A stretch of DNA of 6,879 nt from Patescibacteria group bacterium (GTDB taxonomy: Bacteria > Patescibacteriota > Microgenomatia > Daviesbacterales > UBA10151), in the NCBI GenBank assembly GCA_018817205.1, contig JAHIUE010000018.1:1-6879 (forward strand), given 5' to 3'. Under the pieces are notes generated by a model. That model saw only the letters and a program-made list of their open reading frames with translations. It was not told the origin of the DNA and did not search any database. Position numbers and translations under genes: made by a program. This document shows positions 1 to 5,329 of the stretch, piece by piece (positions within the stretch are counted from its first letter, which is position 1; each line of letters opens with the position of its first letter).

Positions 1-1
1 A

Positions 2-94
2 GCTGAAACTGGCTTTATGAAAAATATAGTAAAAAGAATAAAGAGAATAAAGCTAAAAAATGCTAAAAATTTAACATTCACTATAATACAATAG
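2..94 (+). CDS. Possible C-terminal tail of a convergent gene (partial)
   Basis: An open plus-strand frame enters from the left edge and ends at TAG, giving 30 codons that begin AETGFMKNIV and end LTFTIIQ. The first part looks like protein. The middle is a Lys/Ile/Arg-rich tail containing an in-frame RIK-RIK duplication. A basic stretch followed by a TFTII-like strand would suit the end of a Rossmann-type domain such as a methyltransferase, but this is speculation. It would overlap the riboflavin kinase 3' end by 14 bases, tail to tail. A-rich DNA readily gives open Lys frames, so this may be noise. Confidence 0.25.
   Translation, partial: AETGFMKNIVKRIKRIKLKNAKNLTFTIIQ
35..52. repeat. Two tandem copies of a 9-base unit
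   Basis: The unit AGAATAAAG occurs twice back to back (35-43 and 44-52). A second short direct repeat, GCTAAAAA, follows at 52-59 and 62-69. Both lie in very A+T-rich DNA. If the plus-strand frame here is real, the 9-mer duplication encodes RIK-RIK. Confidence 0.5.
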
Positions 95-455
95 CATGTT
101 TACTAAAATATTTTCTTGCTTCTTGTTCATCTTTTTTCATTCGAACAACTAATTCTTTGGCAGAATTGAATTTTTTATTGTCCCTGATTTTTTTTAATAA
201 TTTAACAGAAATCCATTTGTTATAAATATTTTTCTGAAAATCCAAAATATAAGTTTCTGCTAAGGTTTTTGTTTCATTAAAAGTTTTGGCAATACCAATA
301 AAAGTTAGGGAGGGATAAATTTTATTTTGCAATTTTGTCTGGGAAATATAAATGCCTTCAGGAATTTTTTTCCATAAATTTACATTGGCTGTCGGAAACC
401 CCAATCTTTTTCCTCTTTTATTATGTTCCCTTACCTTCCCCCAAAATCTATTCAT
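81..455 (-). CDS. Riboflavin kinase (flavokinase), single domain
   Basis: It should phosphorylate riboflavin with ATP to give FMN in the cytosol. The 124 residues match the RibF C-terminal kinase domain from end to end. They show an N-terminal GKV strand, a Gly/Arg-rich turn, then GFPTAN at residues 19-24, whose Thr and Asn bind Mg-ATP in this family. EGIY follows near 33, ETYILDF near 67 with the family's catalytic Glu, an Arg near 91, and a closing helix with KKDEQEAR. Most bacterial RibF proteins carry an N-terminal FMN adenylyltransferase domain. It is absent here, so FAD synthesis would need another enzyme or salvage. I chose the ATG at 455; a TTG at 464 is in frame but lies directly against a TATAAT and would add only three residues. 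No Shine-Dalgarno sequence is visible. The gene starts 17 bases after the methyltransferase-like gene ends, so the two may be cotranscribed. Confidence 0.88.
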   Translation of the reverse strand: MNRFWGKVREHNKRGKRLGFPTANVNLWKKIPEGIYISQTKLQNKIYPSLTFIGIAKTFNETKTLAETYILDFQKNIYNKWISVKLLKKIRDNKKFNSAKELVVRMKKDEQEARKYFSKHAIVL

Positions 456-464
456 ATTGAGCAA

Positions 465-470
465 ATTATA
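465..470 (-). promoter_or_regulatory. Candidate -10 box upstream of riboflavin kinase
   Basis: A perfect TATAAT lies on the minus strand nine bases before the ATG at 455, in the short gap after the methyltransferase-like stop codon. The expected start would fall at or next to the ATG, giving a leaderless message. At 16-18 base spacing the -35 region is only A/T-rich and does not resemble TTGACA. A chance match in A+T-rich DNA is quite possible. Confidence 0.3.
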
Positions 471-472
471 TC

Positions 473-1093
473 TTATTTAGTTTCTGCAAATTTTCTAGCA
501 AATATATATCCATATCTTCCAACACCACTAATAATTTCCATGCCCTGTCTTCTAAATTGACGAATATCTCCTTTATAAGTCATCAGAGCTATACCTCGTG
601 GATGAAGAATTCTATTGTAAATAGATAAAGTAACTCGACCACTTTTTAAAAGTTCTTGGCCATCAACATCAGAAGCTCCGGCGCCATTATAATCCAAGAT
701 AAAATGGTATTTTGGTAAATATCTCACACGACGGAAATAGCGTTTAACGCTTCCTATTACCAAAATATCTACTTCATTGTCTAAACAAGCTGGTTTGTGA
801 TTTGTATCCATGGTTATACCTGTTATCCTGATTTCGCGACCCAATTGTCTCCCTATATCTTTAAAATCTGGAAACGAATATCCCTCTCCGCAACCAGAAT
901 CTAAAATCTCTAATGGCTCGGCTCCAGGGAAAACTTTGCTTAATTCCTTTAACTCCTCTGCAAAAGAAAATGGATAATCTACTAAAGATAATTCCCACGC
1001 GATTCTTGCCAAATCTCTTTGATCAGAATAATTACCTCTTTTCCACTTAGGATCCACACTGTGATAAGGTCCGATCTCAATAATACTTGCCAT
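473..1093 (-). CDS. Class I SAM-dependent methyltransferase-like protein, substrate unknown
   Basis: The 206-residue product has the landmarks of a Rossmann-fold methyltransferase. Motif I is ILDSGCGEG near residues 63-71, with the Asp-x-Gly-x-Gly-x-Gly pattern that binds S-adenosylmethionine. A second strand, ITGITMDTN, ends at about residue 98 in an acidic position suited to the ribose. A motif IV-like strand HFILDYNGAGA lies at 130-140, and LHPRGIALMTY at 163-173 matches the usual post-III turn and strand. No NPPY-type nucleic-acid motif is present, so the substrate cannot be named. The N-terminal 55 residues are a helical cap. There is no signal peptide or membrane segment. It starts 54 bases after mltG ends, behind its own predicted promoter and without a Shine-Dalgarno sequence. 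In B. subtilis an O-methyltransferase gene (yrrM) also follows mltG, but I see no specific similarity. A non-catalytic homologue remains possible. Confidence 0.75.
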   Translation of the reverse strand: MASIIEIGPYHSVDPKWKRGNYSDQRDLARIAWELSLVDYPFSFAEELKELSKVFPGAEPLEILDSGCGEGYSFPDFKDIGRQLGREIRITGITMDTNHKPACLDNEVDILVIGSVKRYFRRVRYLPKYHFILDYNGAGASDVDGQELLKSGRVTLSIYNRILHPRGIALMTYKGDIRQFRRQGMEIISGVGRYGYIFARKFAETK

Positions 1094-1095
1094 AG

Positions 1096-1115
1096 TAGTG
1101 AAGTATATTCCACTA
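1096..1115. repeat. 20-base imperfect palindrome overlapping the -10 box
   Basis: TAGTG at 1096-1100 pairs with CACTA at 1111-1115, and three of the five inner pairs also match (one G-T and one A-C do not). The palindrome covers the predicted -10 box and the start region of the methyltransferase-like gene. Its position would suit a repressor operator. The RNA would not contain the full palindrome if the message is leaderless, so a DNA-level role is more likely than an RNA hairpin. Function is inferred only. Confidence 0.4.
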
Positions 1116-1130
1116 TAAGTTATTTTTCAA
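1102..1130 (-). promoter_or_regulatory. Predicted sigma70-type promoter for the methyltransferase-like gene
   Basis: On the minus strand TTGAAA (1130-1125) is followed by exactly 17 bases and then TATACT (1107-1102). Each hexamer matches the consensus at five of six positions. Only eight bases (1101-1094) separate the -10 box from the ATG at 1093, so transcription would start at or within about two bases of the A of ATG. With no Shine-Dalgarno sequence upstream, a leaderless message is the natural reading. Confidence 0.6.
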
Positions 1131-1147
1131 TTTCGCTTTAAGAAAAA

Positions 1148-2104
1148 TTAGGGATAAGTTGCTATGTTTTGGTTGTGTTCTTCCAGGGTTTTTCCGTAAT
1201 GGGAATTGCCTTCTGAATCATGGTAGTAATAAAGGTAAGGGGTAGAAGAATCGGCATTGGCAACTGCCTGAAGAGAGGCTAAGCCGGGATTACAAATTGG
1301 GGTCGGGGGCAAACCTCTATGCAAATAAGTATTGTATGGAGAGTTTATTTTTAAATCATCACGTGTCAAATGCCTTTTCCACCAGCTTTTTTCCGAGGAC
1401 TGATAGCCTAAAATATATTGGATAGTGGCATCGGCATTTAAACCCATGCCGATTTTAAATCTTTTCAAAAGTATTGAAGCCACCATTTTTCTTGCCTCAT
1501 CCGAACGGGCTTCCCGCTCTACAATCGATGCCAAAATTACACCTTGATCCTCTGTCAAGCCCAGTGCCCTAATCCTGGATTTTAATTCATCGGAATATTT
1601 AACATCAAAATTATCCCTTAATTTTTTTACAATCTGCTCCACTGTAAAATCTTTGGGCAATAAATAGGTGTCCGGAAACATATATCCTTCTTTGGCGTTT
1701 TTTAAAAACTCTGAACTCTGAACTCCTAACTCTGAACTCAACTTCTCTGCCATTTCCTCTATCCTCCAGCCTTCAATTAAAGTTATCCAAGTATCAGTAC
1801 TGCCTGCTTGTATATTTTCTAAAAGCTCCGATACTGACATGGACGGAGACAGCTTATATGAGCCTGCTTGAAGGTTATTGGTTAAATTATTTTGTCTGAC
1901 ATACAACTTAAAAACTAATTCCGACTTTATTAAATTATCTTCTTTCAGCTTTTTGGCTATTTCCGATACTCCCATGCCTTTTCCTATTACAAAAACTTTG
2001 CTAGATTGATCAGAAGATACTTGAGCAAGCTGATTATTCCACCAGCCCCTGACTATAAAAATTATAAATACGATAATAACTATAATTGATATAAATTTTT
2101 TCAT
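1148..2104 (-). CDS. mltG: Endolytic murein transglycosylase MltG (YceG-like)
   Basis: MltG cleaves nascent peptidoglycan glycan strands at the outer face of the cytoplasmic membrane and so helps set strand length. The 318-residue protein begins with a short cytosolic stretch and one membrane helix (about residues 4-18), followed by RGWW. A LysM-like segment (about 37-100) follows, with the typical ending LQAGSYKLSPSMSVSELL. EGYMFPDTYLLP at 139-150 opens the catalytic domain. ASIVEREA at 192-199 holds the catalytic Glu, probably Glu196 by analogy with E. coli Glu218. GMGLNADATIQY (219-230), INSPYNTYLHRGLPP (253-267) and the final YYHDSEGNSHYGKTLEEHN match the family throughout. The start overlaps the ruvX stop as ATGA, so translation is probably coupled; no Shine-Dalgarno sequence is evident. 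Residues 122-133 are encoded by a heptanucleotide tandem repeat. The length is close to normal, so the gene looks intact. Confidence 0.96.
   Translation of the reverse strand: MKKFISIIVIIVFIIFIVRGWWNNQLAQVSSDQSSKVFVIGKGMGVSEIAKKLKEDNLIKSELVFKLYVRQNNLTNNLQAGSYKLSPSMSVSELLENIQAGSTDTWITLIEGWRIEEMAEKLSSELGVQSSEFLKNAKEGYMFPDTYLLPKDFTVEQIVKKLRDNFDVKYSDELKSRIRALGLTEDQGVILASIVEREARSDEARKMVASILLKRFKIGMGLNADATIQYILGYQSSEKSWWKRHLTRDDLKINSPYNTYLHRGLPPTPICNPGLASLQAVANADSSTPYLYYYHDSEGNSHYGKTLEEHNQNIATYP
1707..1741. repeat. Heptanucleotide tandem repeat (five units) inside mltG
   Basis: On the plus strand the unit AACTCTG occurs at 1707-1713, 1714-1720 and 1728-1734. The variants AACTCCT (1721-1727) and AACTCAA (1735-1741) fall in the same register, making five contiguous 7-base units. 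The repeat encodes MltG residues 122-133, including SSEL and SSEF, at a variable point before the catalytic domain. Because seven is not a multiple of three, gain or loss of one unit would shift the reading frame. Confidence 0.85.
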
Positions 2105-2481
2105 AATTTTTTATCTAAATAATTTTGCAAAATAATGGCAGCAGCTGCAGCATCGCTCAAGCGCCTCTTTTTTTGCGGAAATCCTTGTTCAATCATTTTC
2201 CGTAAAGCATCTCTACTGGACAATGTCTCATCGCAAGTTTCAACTTCAAGTCCCGACTTTTTTAAAGAATTTACAAATCCTACCACATTTTTCCCCATTT
2301 TCCCTTCCGGCATGCCAATAATCACCTTCTGAAATTGTCCATCTTTAATAATTTTTGAAATTTTCTCTACAGCACCTTTGAAATTTTTAACTTCTATAAC
2401 CTGCCAGGGGGAAGCAAGGCTACCTTCTGATATTGCCAGACCGATCCTTCGTAGTCCAAAATCTATCCCTAGATAAGTCAT
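2101..2481 (-). CDS. ruvX: RuvX/YqgF family RNase H-fold nuclease
   Basis: Members of this family are annotated as putative Holliday junction resolvases, and YqgF is also linked to 5' maturation of pre-16S rRNA. The 126-residue length is typical. The first strand GIDFGLRRIGLA carries the catalytic Asp7. IIGMPEGKMG (54-63) corresponds to the usual GLP-x-x-x-x-G segment. CDETLSS (83-89) supplies the middle acidic pair Asp84/Glu85. SDAAAAAIILQNYL (109-122) supplies the last Asp at 110 and the C-terminal helix. All the acidic positions expected of an active nuclease are present. The start shares one base with the sortase stop (TGATG), and the stop overlaps the mltG start (ATGA). This places it in the middle of a coupled operon; alaS, ruvX and mltG also cluster in Firmicutes. 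Confidence 0.95.
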   Translation of the reverse strand: MTYLGIDFGLRRIGLAISEGSLASPWQVIEVKNFKGAVEKISKIIKDGQFQKVIIGMPEGKMGKNVVGFVNSLKKSGLEVETCDETLSSRDALRKMIEQGFPQKKRRLSDAAAAAIILQNYLDKKL

Positions 2482-3122
2482 CAGAGCATTTTACCTAAAA
2501 CAACCAGTCTTTTAAAATTTAACCCCGGAGGGACGCAGGTCATCAGAGAAATATATCTTCCCCTCTCGTCCGGAGCAGGAATTACAGAGAGATCGCTGGG
2601 ATCAACTACTTTAGTCTCCACAACCTTATATAAAAACTTGGCGCCTCCTGCTTTCACTAAAATCTCATCACCTTTTTTCAAATCAAAAAGCTTTACGAAA
2701 GGGACCCTTTGGCCCGTCAGAAAATGGCTTATTGCGGAATGGCCGGAAATAAATAAATTACCCTTTTCCCCGGGCAACGCCGAACCAGGCAACTGGATTA
2801 GCCCTTTTGACAAATCATTATTATCCACATAAACCGTAGCCTCCTCCATTTTCAGTCTTGGTATTGTTATTTGAAACTCCGAATAGTCGGGGGTTGTCAG
2901 TCTTCTCACATCAGAAACAAGAACGGGGAAATTATCTTTATTTTGAACCGAAACTCCCAGAATTTGCTCCTTGGATCGTATCGGGCTGATTAAATTTTTG
3001 TTATTCAATTTTTGGCCAAAATCCCAAACCTGAAAAGACGCAACCGGTAAAATAACCTGCATAAGGACAACTATCCCGATTGACAAAAATCCTACGGATA
3101 CTAGTTTTGATGCTGTAATCAC
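2481..3122 (-). CDS. Sortase (membrane-anchored cysteine transpeptidase)
   Basis: Sortases cleave a sorting motif in a secreted protein at the outer membrane face and join it to a cell-surface amine. The 213-residue protein has an N-terminal membrane anchor (about residues 7-29), a spacer of about 50 residues, and a sortase barrel from about 80 to the end. The catalytic residues are visible: His128 in FISGHSA, Cys196 in SLMTCVPPG, and Arg205 in FKRLVVLG. LPGSALPGEKGN just before the His is typical of short class D/E-like sortases. The usual TLTC reads LMTC here. Class assignment and the recognised motif cannot be settled from sequence alone. The start is GTG and overlaps the stop of the 725-residue gene by four bases (GTGA); GAGG lies ten bases upstream as a weak ribosome site. 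No gene in view encodes an obvious sorting-signal substrate. Confidence 0.93.
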   Translation of the reverse strand: MITASKLVSVGFLSIGIVVLMQVILPVASFQVWDFGQKLNNKNLISPIRSKEQILGVSVQNKDNFPVLVSDVRRLTTPDYSEFQITIPRLKMEEATVYVDNNDLSKGLIQLPGSALPGEKGNLFISGHSAISHFLTGQRVPFVKLFDLKKGDEILVKAGGAKFLYKVVETKVVDPSDLSVIPAPDERGRYISLMTCVPPGLNFKRLVVLGKML

Positions 3123-5296
3123 TTAAGTCCAACCTCAATCCTGAGGTTCCTCCCCAGTATTGGCAAGCGCTGTAAAGGAAACGGGAGGTTTGGCTTCATC
3201 TGAATTTCAGCGCCCAAGATATCATCCATCCCTTTTATATAATCTATCGCATCTTGCGGCGTTTTAAATCTAATATTGTTTTTAATTTTATCGGTATCTA
3301 TCTTTGGCAAAAGTTTTGCTTTAAACTTTGCCAAGAAAATCAGCTTGCCGTCTTTTTCCAGTTTCGACACATCCGCTTGAGTTTCTGTTGAAGAAAGATC
3401 CAGCTGGAAATTATCAGGTACCTGGGTATCAACCAATTTCGAAACAATCGTCCGAAGATCGCTATCCTCGAAAGCCGTTCCTTTGTAATTTATTGTCAGA
3501 TTCAGGGAAAATTCGCTGGCGGCATCGTTAATATTTTTATTGTAGCTTTTCTTAATTATATTTTCGGACAGCGCTTCTTGTAAAATCTTTTTATCAGGAT
3601 ATTTCTCCTGCAATTTTTGTTGCGCCTGCTGTCTTAAGTCTGAAGACACCTTGGCAAGAAGTCTTTGCTGGTCTCCCGTTGAAACAACAGTCATCTCTTT
3701 TGAAGTTCCACCCGAAAAATTACCCTCTGATATGGCTACCACATCTGCCTTAGAATAATTACCAACTTTAAGCTCCATAGCAGTAGGAATATTTCCATCT
3801 CCCCCAATACTCACTGCTGTTGCTCCTACGGGACCATATTTCGATGGTGAGGAGGCAGCACTAGCAGATTTTGAAGCAATAGGGACATCTTTATCTAATT
3901 TAAATTTTATTCCACTATCGGTAGTCAGTGTTTGTCCTGCTTTCAAAGTTATTTGTTGATCAGTAGCATTATAAACGTTAACAATTCCCCTAGCCGGGTC
4001 ACCGATTTGTCTTCTGCCGGAAGCGCTCTCTTTGCCAGAACCTGCTACTTCTATCCCGACTATTTGCCCGGGGATAACTTTATCCTCTTCATTAACCTCT
4101 TTTTGATTTGGATCTGCCACAACTGTTGCATCCTTTTCCAAAACCTTAGGTTCAACAAAAATCTTTACATCCGCTTTAACTAAAAATATATAAGCTGTCA
4201 GAATTGCACCTATTGCCAGGACTACCGGCAGAAGCAACTTAATATTCAACCGTTTAATCTTTGGCAAAAACTGTGATAAATTAAACTTTGACGGAGGCTG
4301 TTGAGGAACCACCAGTTCCTGTCCTTCAACTCCCTCCTGTTTATCCACCTCCTGTAGATTTTTTGATTTCTCCTCTTCAACTATTTTTTGATCTTCTGAT
4401 TTCATCCCTTCAGCCACATCACCCACCACAAAACCAAAACCCTCTTTCTCTTCTTCCTTCTCTTTAGCCTTCTCTTCTGGAACGTGCGGTTTCTCTTCTG
4501 GTGTTAATGGAGACTTTATCTCTGTTTGGGAAGTAACTATGTCGGTAAATTTAATATCAGCAACAATCTCCGACCCGCCGGCCAAACAGATACTTTTTAT
4601 TTCCAAATCTTCCTCTAAAACCTCTATCTTGGGAATATGCAAGAAAGAAAGTTTTGACATCCAAGAAAAAGATAAAAGTTGCGGTTTTAACCCCGCCGCG
4701 GCGGGACCATAAATTAAAATCTTCGAGGGCAAAGTTTCCACATCGGCAAATGTCAGAAGCGCCTTTTCTATATCCGCACCGGCAGATTCTCCTCTTTGAA
4801 TAACTTTCGCCCCGTCAAGTTTCCCGGCCCTGACAACCGTTACTGTCAAGTGCATCTTTTCAAAACCAACCAGTATGGCGGTGACGGGAATGCCTTCTTC
4901 CTTTTCCAGAAAATTAATTAAAGCATGGGGAATTGCAACATATGCCATTGGAGTAAGCTCCAATTCTTTCACCAAACCGCGTAAGATTTTCAAATACTCA
5001 TCTTTTAAATTTTCGTCTAGTAACCAGGAATTATGCACACCGAAAAGAATTTTCTGGGGTTCAATTTCTTTTAAACCAATTACGCTGTCCAAAAGTTTGT
5101 CGGTGACACTGGCAATCTCTTCGTTTGAGCTGTAACTGGCAGAGGCCACGTCTAAAATTTTCAGCTGTTTTCCCGTAACCACCCAAAGAGCGGCCGTCAG
5201 TTTTTCGGTTGCTATATTTAATGCAAAAAAATATTCCGGTTGTTCGTCCTTTTTCCTAAACGGCAAAAAGGCAGTTAAATTGTCAAAAAGACTCAT
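3119..5296 (-). CDS. Envelope-spanning protein: PilM/FtsA-like domain, linker, membrane helix, baseplate-J-like region
   Basis: I recognise domains but not a named protein. Residues about 20-250 resemble an actin-fold PilM/FtsA-like domain: a first strand pair YFFALNIATEKLTAALWVV, ELTPMAYVAIPHALINFL near 113-130, a second glycine strand AILVGFEKMHLTVTVVRAGK, and KILIYGPAAAG near 192. The nucleotide-contact acids expected in actin folds are mostly missing, so ATP binding is doubtful. Residues 256-350 form a Glu/Lys/Pro-rich linker. A membrane helix lies at about 353-373 behind KIKRLNIK, which predicts a cytosolic N-terminus. The outer part (374-725) resembles baseplate J/gp47-family proteins of CPR bacteria: IPGQIVGIEV near 408, a GIVNVYNATDQQITLKAGQTL strand region at 437-457, and FSGGTSKEMTVVS at 527-539. 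A Gln/Lys-rich helix follows from about 541, then further beta domains. It starts 33 bases after alaS and overlaps the sortase gene. An anchoring or adhesion role is inferred from context only. Confidence 0.75.
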   Translation of the reverse strand: MSLFDNLTAFLPFRKKDEQPEYFFALNIATEKLTAALWVVTGKQLKILDVASASYSSNEEIASVTDKLLDSVIGLKEIEPQKILFGVHNSWLLDENLKDEYLKILRGLVKELELTPMAYVAIPHALINFLEKEEGIPVTAILVGFEKMHLTVTVVRAGKLDGAKVIQRGESAGADIEKALLTFADVETLPSKILIYGPAAAGLKPQLLSFSWMSKLSFLHIPKIEVLEEDLEIKSICLAGGSEIVADIKFTDIVTSQTEIKSPLTPEEKPHVPEEKAKEKEEEKEGFGFVVGDVAEGMKSEDQKIVEEEKSKNLQEVDKQEGVEGQELVVPQQPPSKFNLSQFLPKIKRLNIKLLLPVVLAIGAILTAYIFLVKADVKIFVEPKVLEKDATVVADPNQKEVNEEDKVIPGQIVGIEVAGSGKESASGRRQIGDPARGIVNVYNATDQQITLKAGQTLTTDSGIKFKLDKDVPIASKSASAASSPSKYGPVGATAVSIGGDGNIPTAMELKVGNYSKADVVAISEGNFSGGTSKEMTVVSTGDQQRLLAKVSSDLRQQAQQKLQEKYPDKKILQEALSENIIKKSYNKNINDAASEFSLNLTINYKGTAFEDSDLRTIVSKLVDTQVPDNFQLDLSSTETQADVSKLEKDGKLIFLAKFKAKLLPKIDTDKIKNNIRFKTPQDAIDYIKGMDDILGAEIQMKPNLPFPLQRLPILGRNLRIEVGLK
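4692..4705. repeat. Perfect 14-base G+C-only palindrome
   Basis: CCCGCCGCGGCGGG reads the same on both strands and is the most G+C-rich short stretch in the window. It lies inside the 725-residue gene and encodes the PAAAG turn (residues 198-202) of the actin-like domain through codons CCC GCC GCG GCG GGG, unlike the A/T-ending codons around it. It may be a copy of a dispersed palindromic word in this genome or simply a codon-choice accident. Confidence 0.7.
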
Positions 5297-5329
5297 ATCA
5301 ATATTTGCTCAAAAAGAGCCTATCTTATT

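Noticed and set aside
456..464. TTG at 464 as the riboflavin kinase start
   Set aside because: It adds only three residues, lies directly against a TATAAT and has no ribosome site. The ATG at 455 suits the domain start better, though TTG cannot be excluded.
1129..1149. AATTT/AAATT inverted repeat after mltG as a terminator
   Set aside because: The stem is five A/T pairs only and no T-run follows it. It is expected by chance in such A+T-rich DNA.
2101..3122. TGA recoded as Gly (genetic code 25)
   Set aside because: TGA sits exactly at the expected C-terminal ends of ruvX, the sortase and the 725-residue protein, overlapping the next start in each case, so it acts as a stop.
3134..3170. LPILG near the C-terminus of the 725-residue protein as a sortase signal
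   Set aside because: It is followed by about ten polar or mixed residues and the end of the protein, without the hydrophobic segment and basic tail that a sorting signal needs.
3932..4183. Plus-strand open frame opposite the 725-residue gene, and similar short ones at 2135-2332, 2638-2832, 3328-3531 and 4875-5135
   Set aside because: All lie inside confident minus-strand genes, lack motifs and are explained as antisense shadows.
5307..5319. GCTC-aaaaa-GAGC hairpin between alaS and the 725-residue gene as a terminator
   Set aside because: The stem is only four base pairs and no T-run follows in the direction of transcription.
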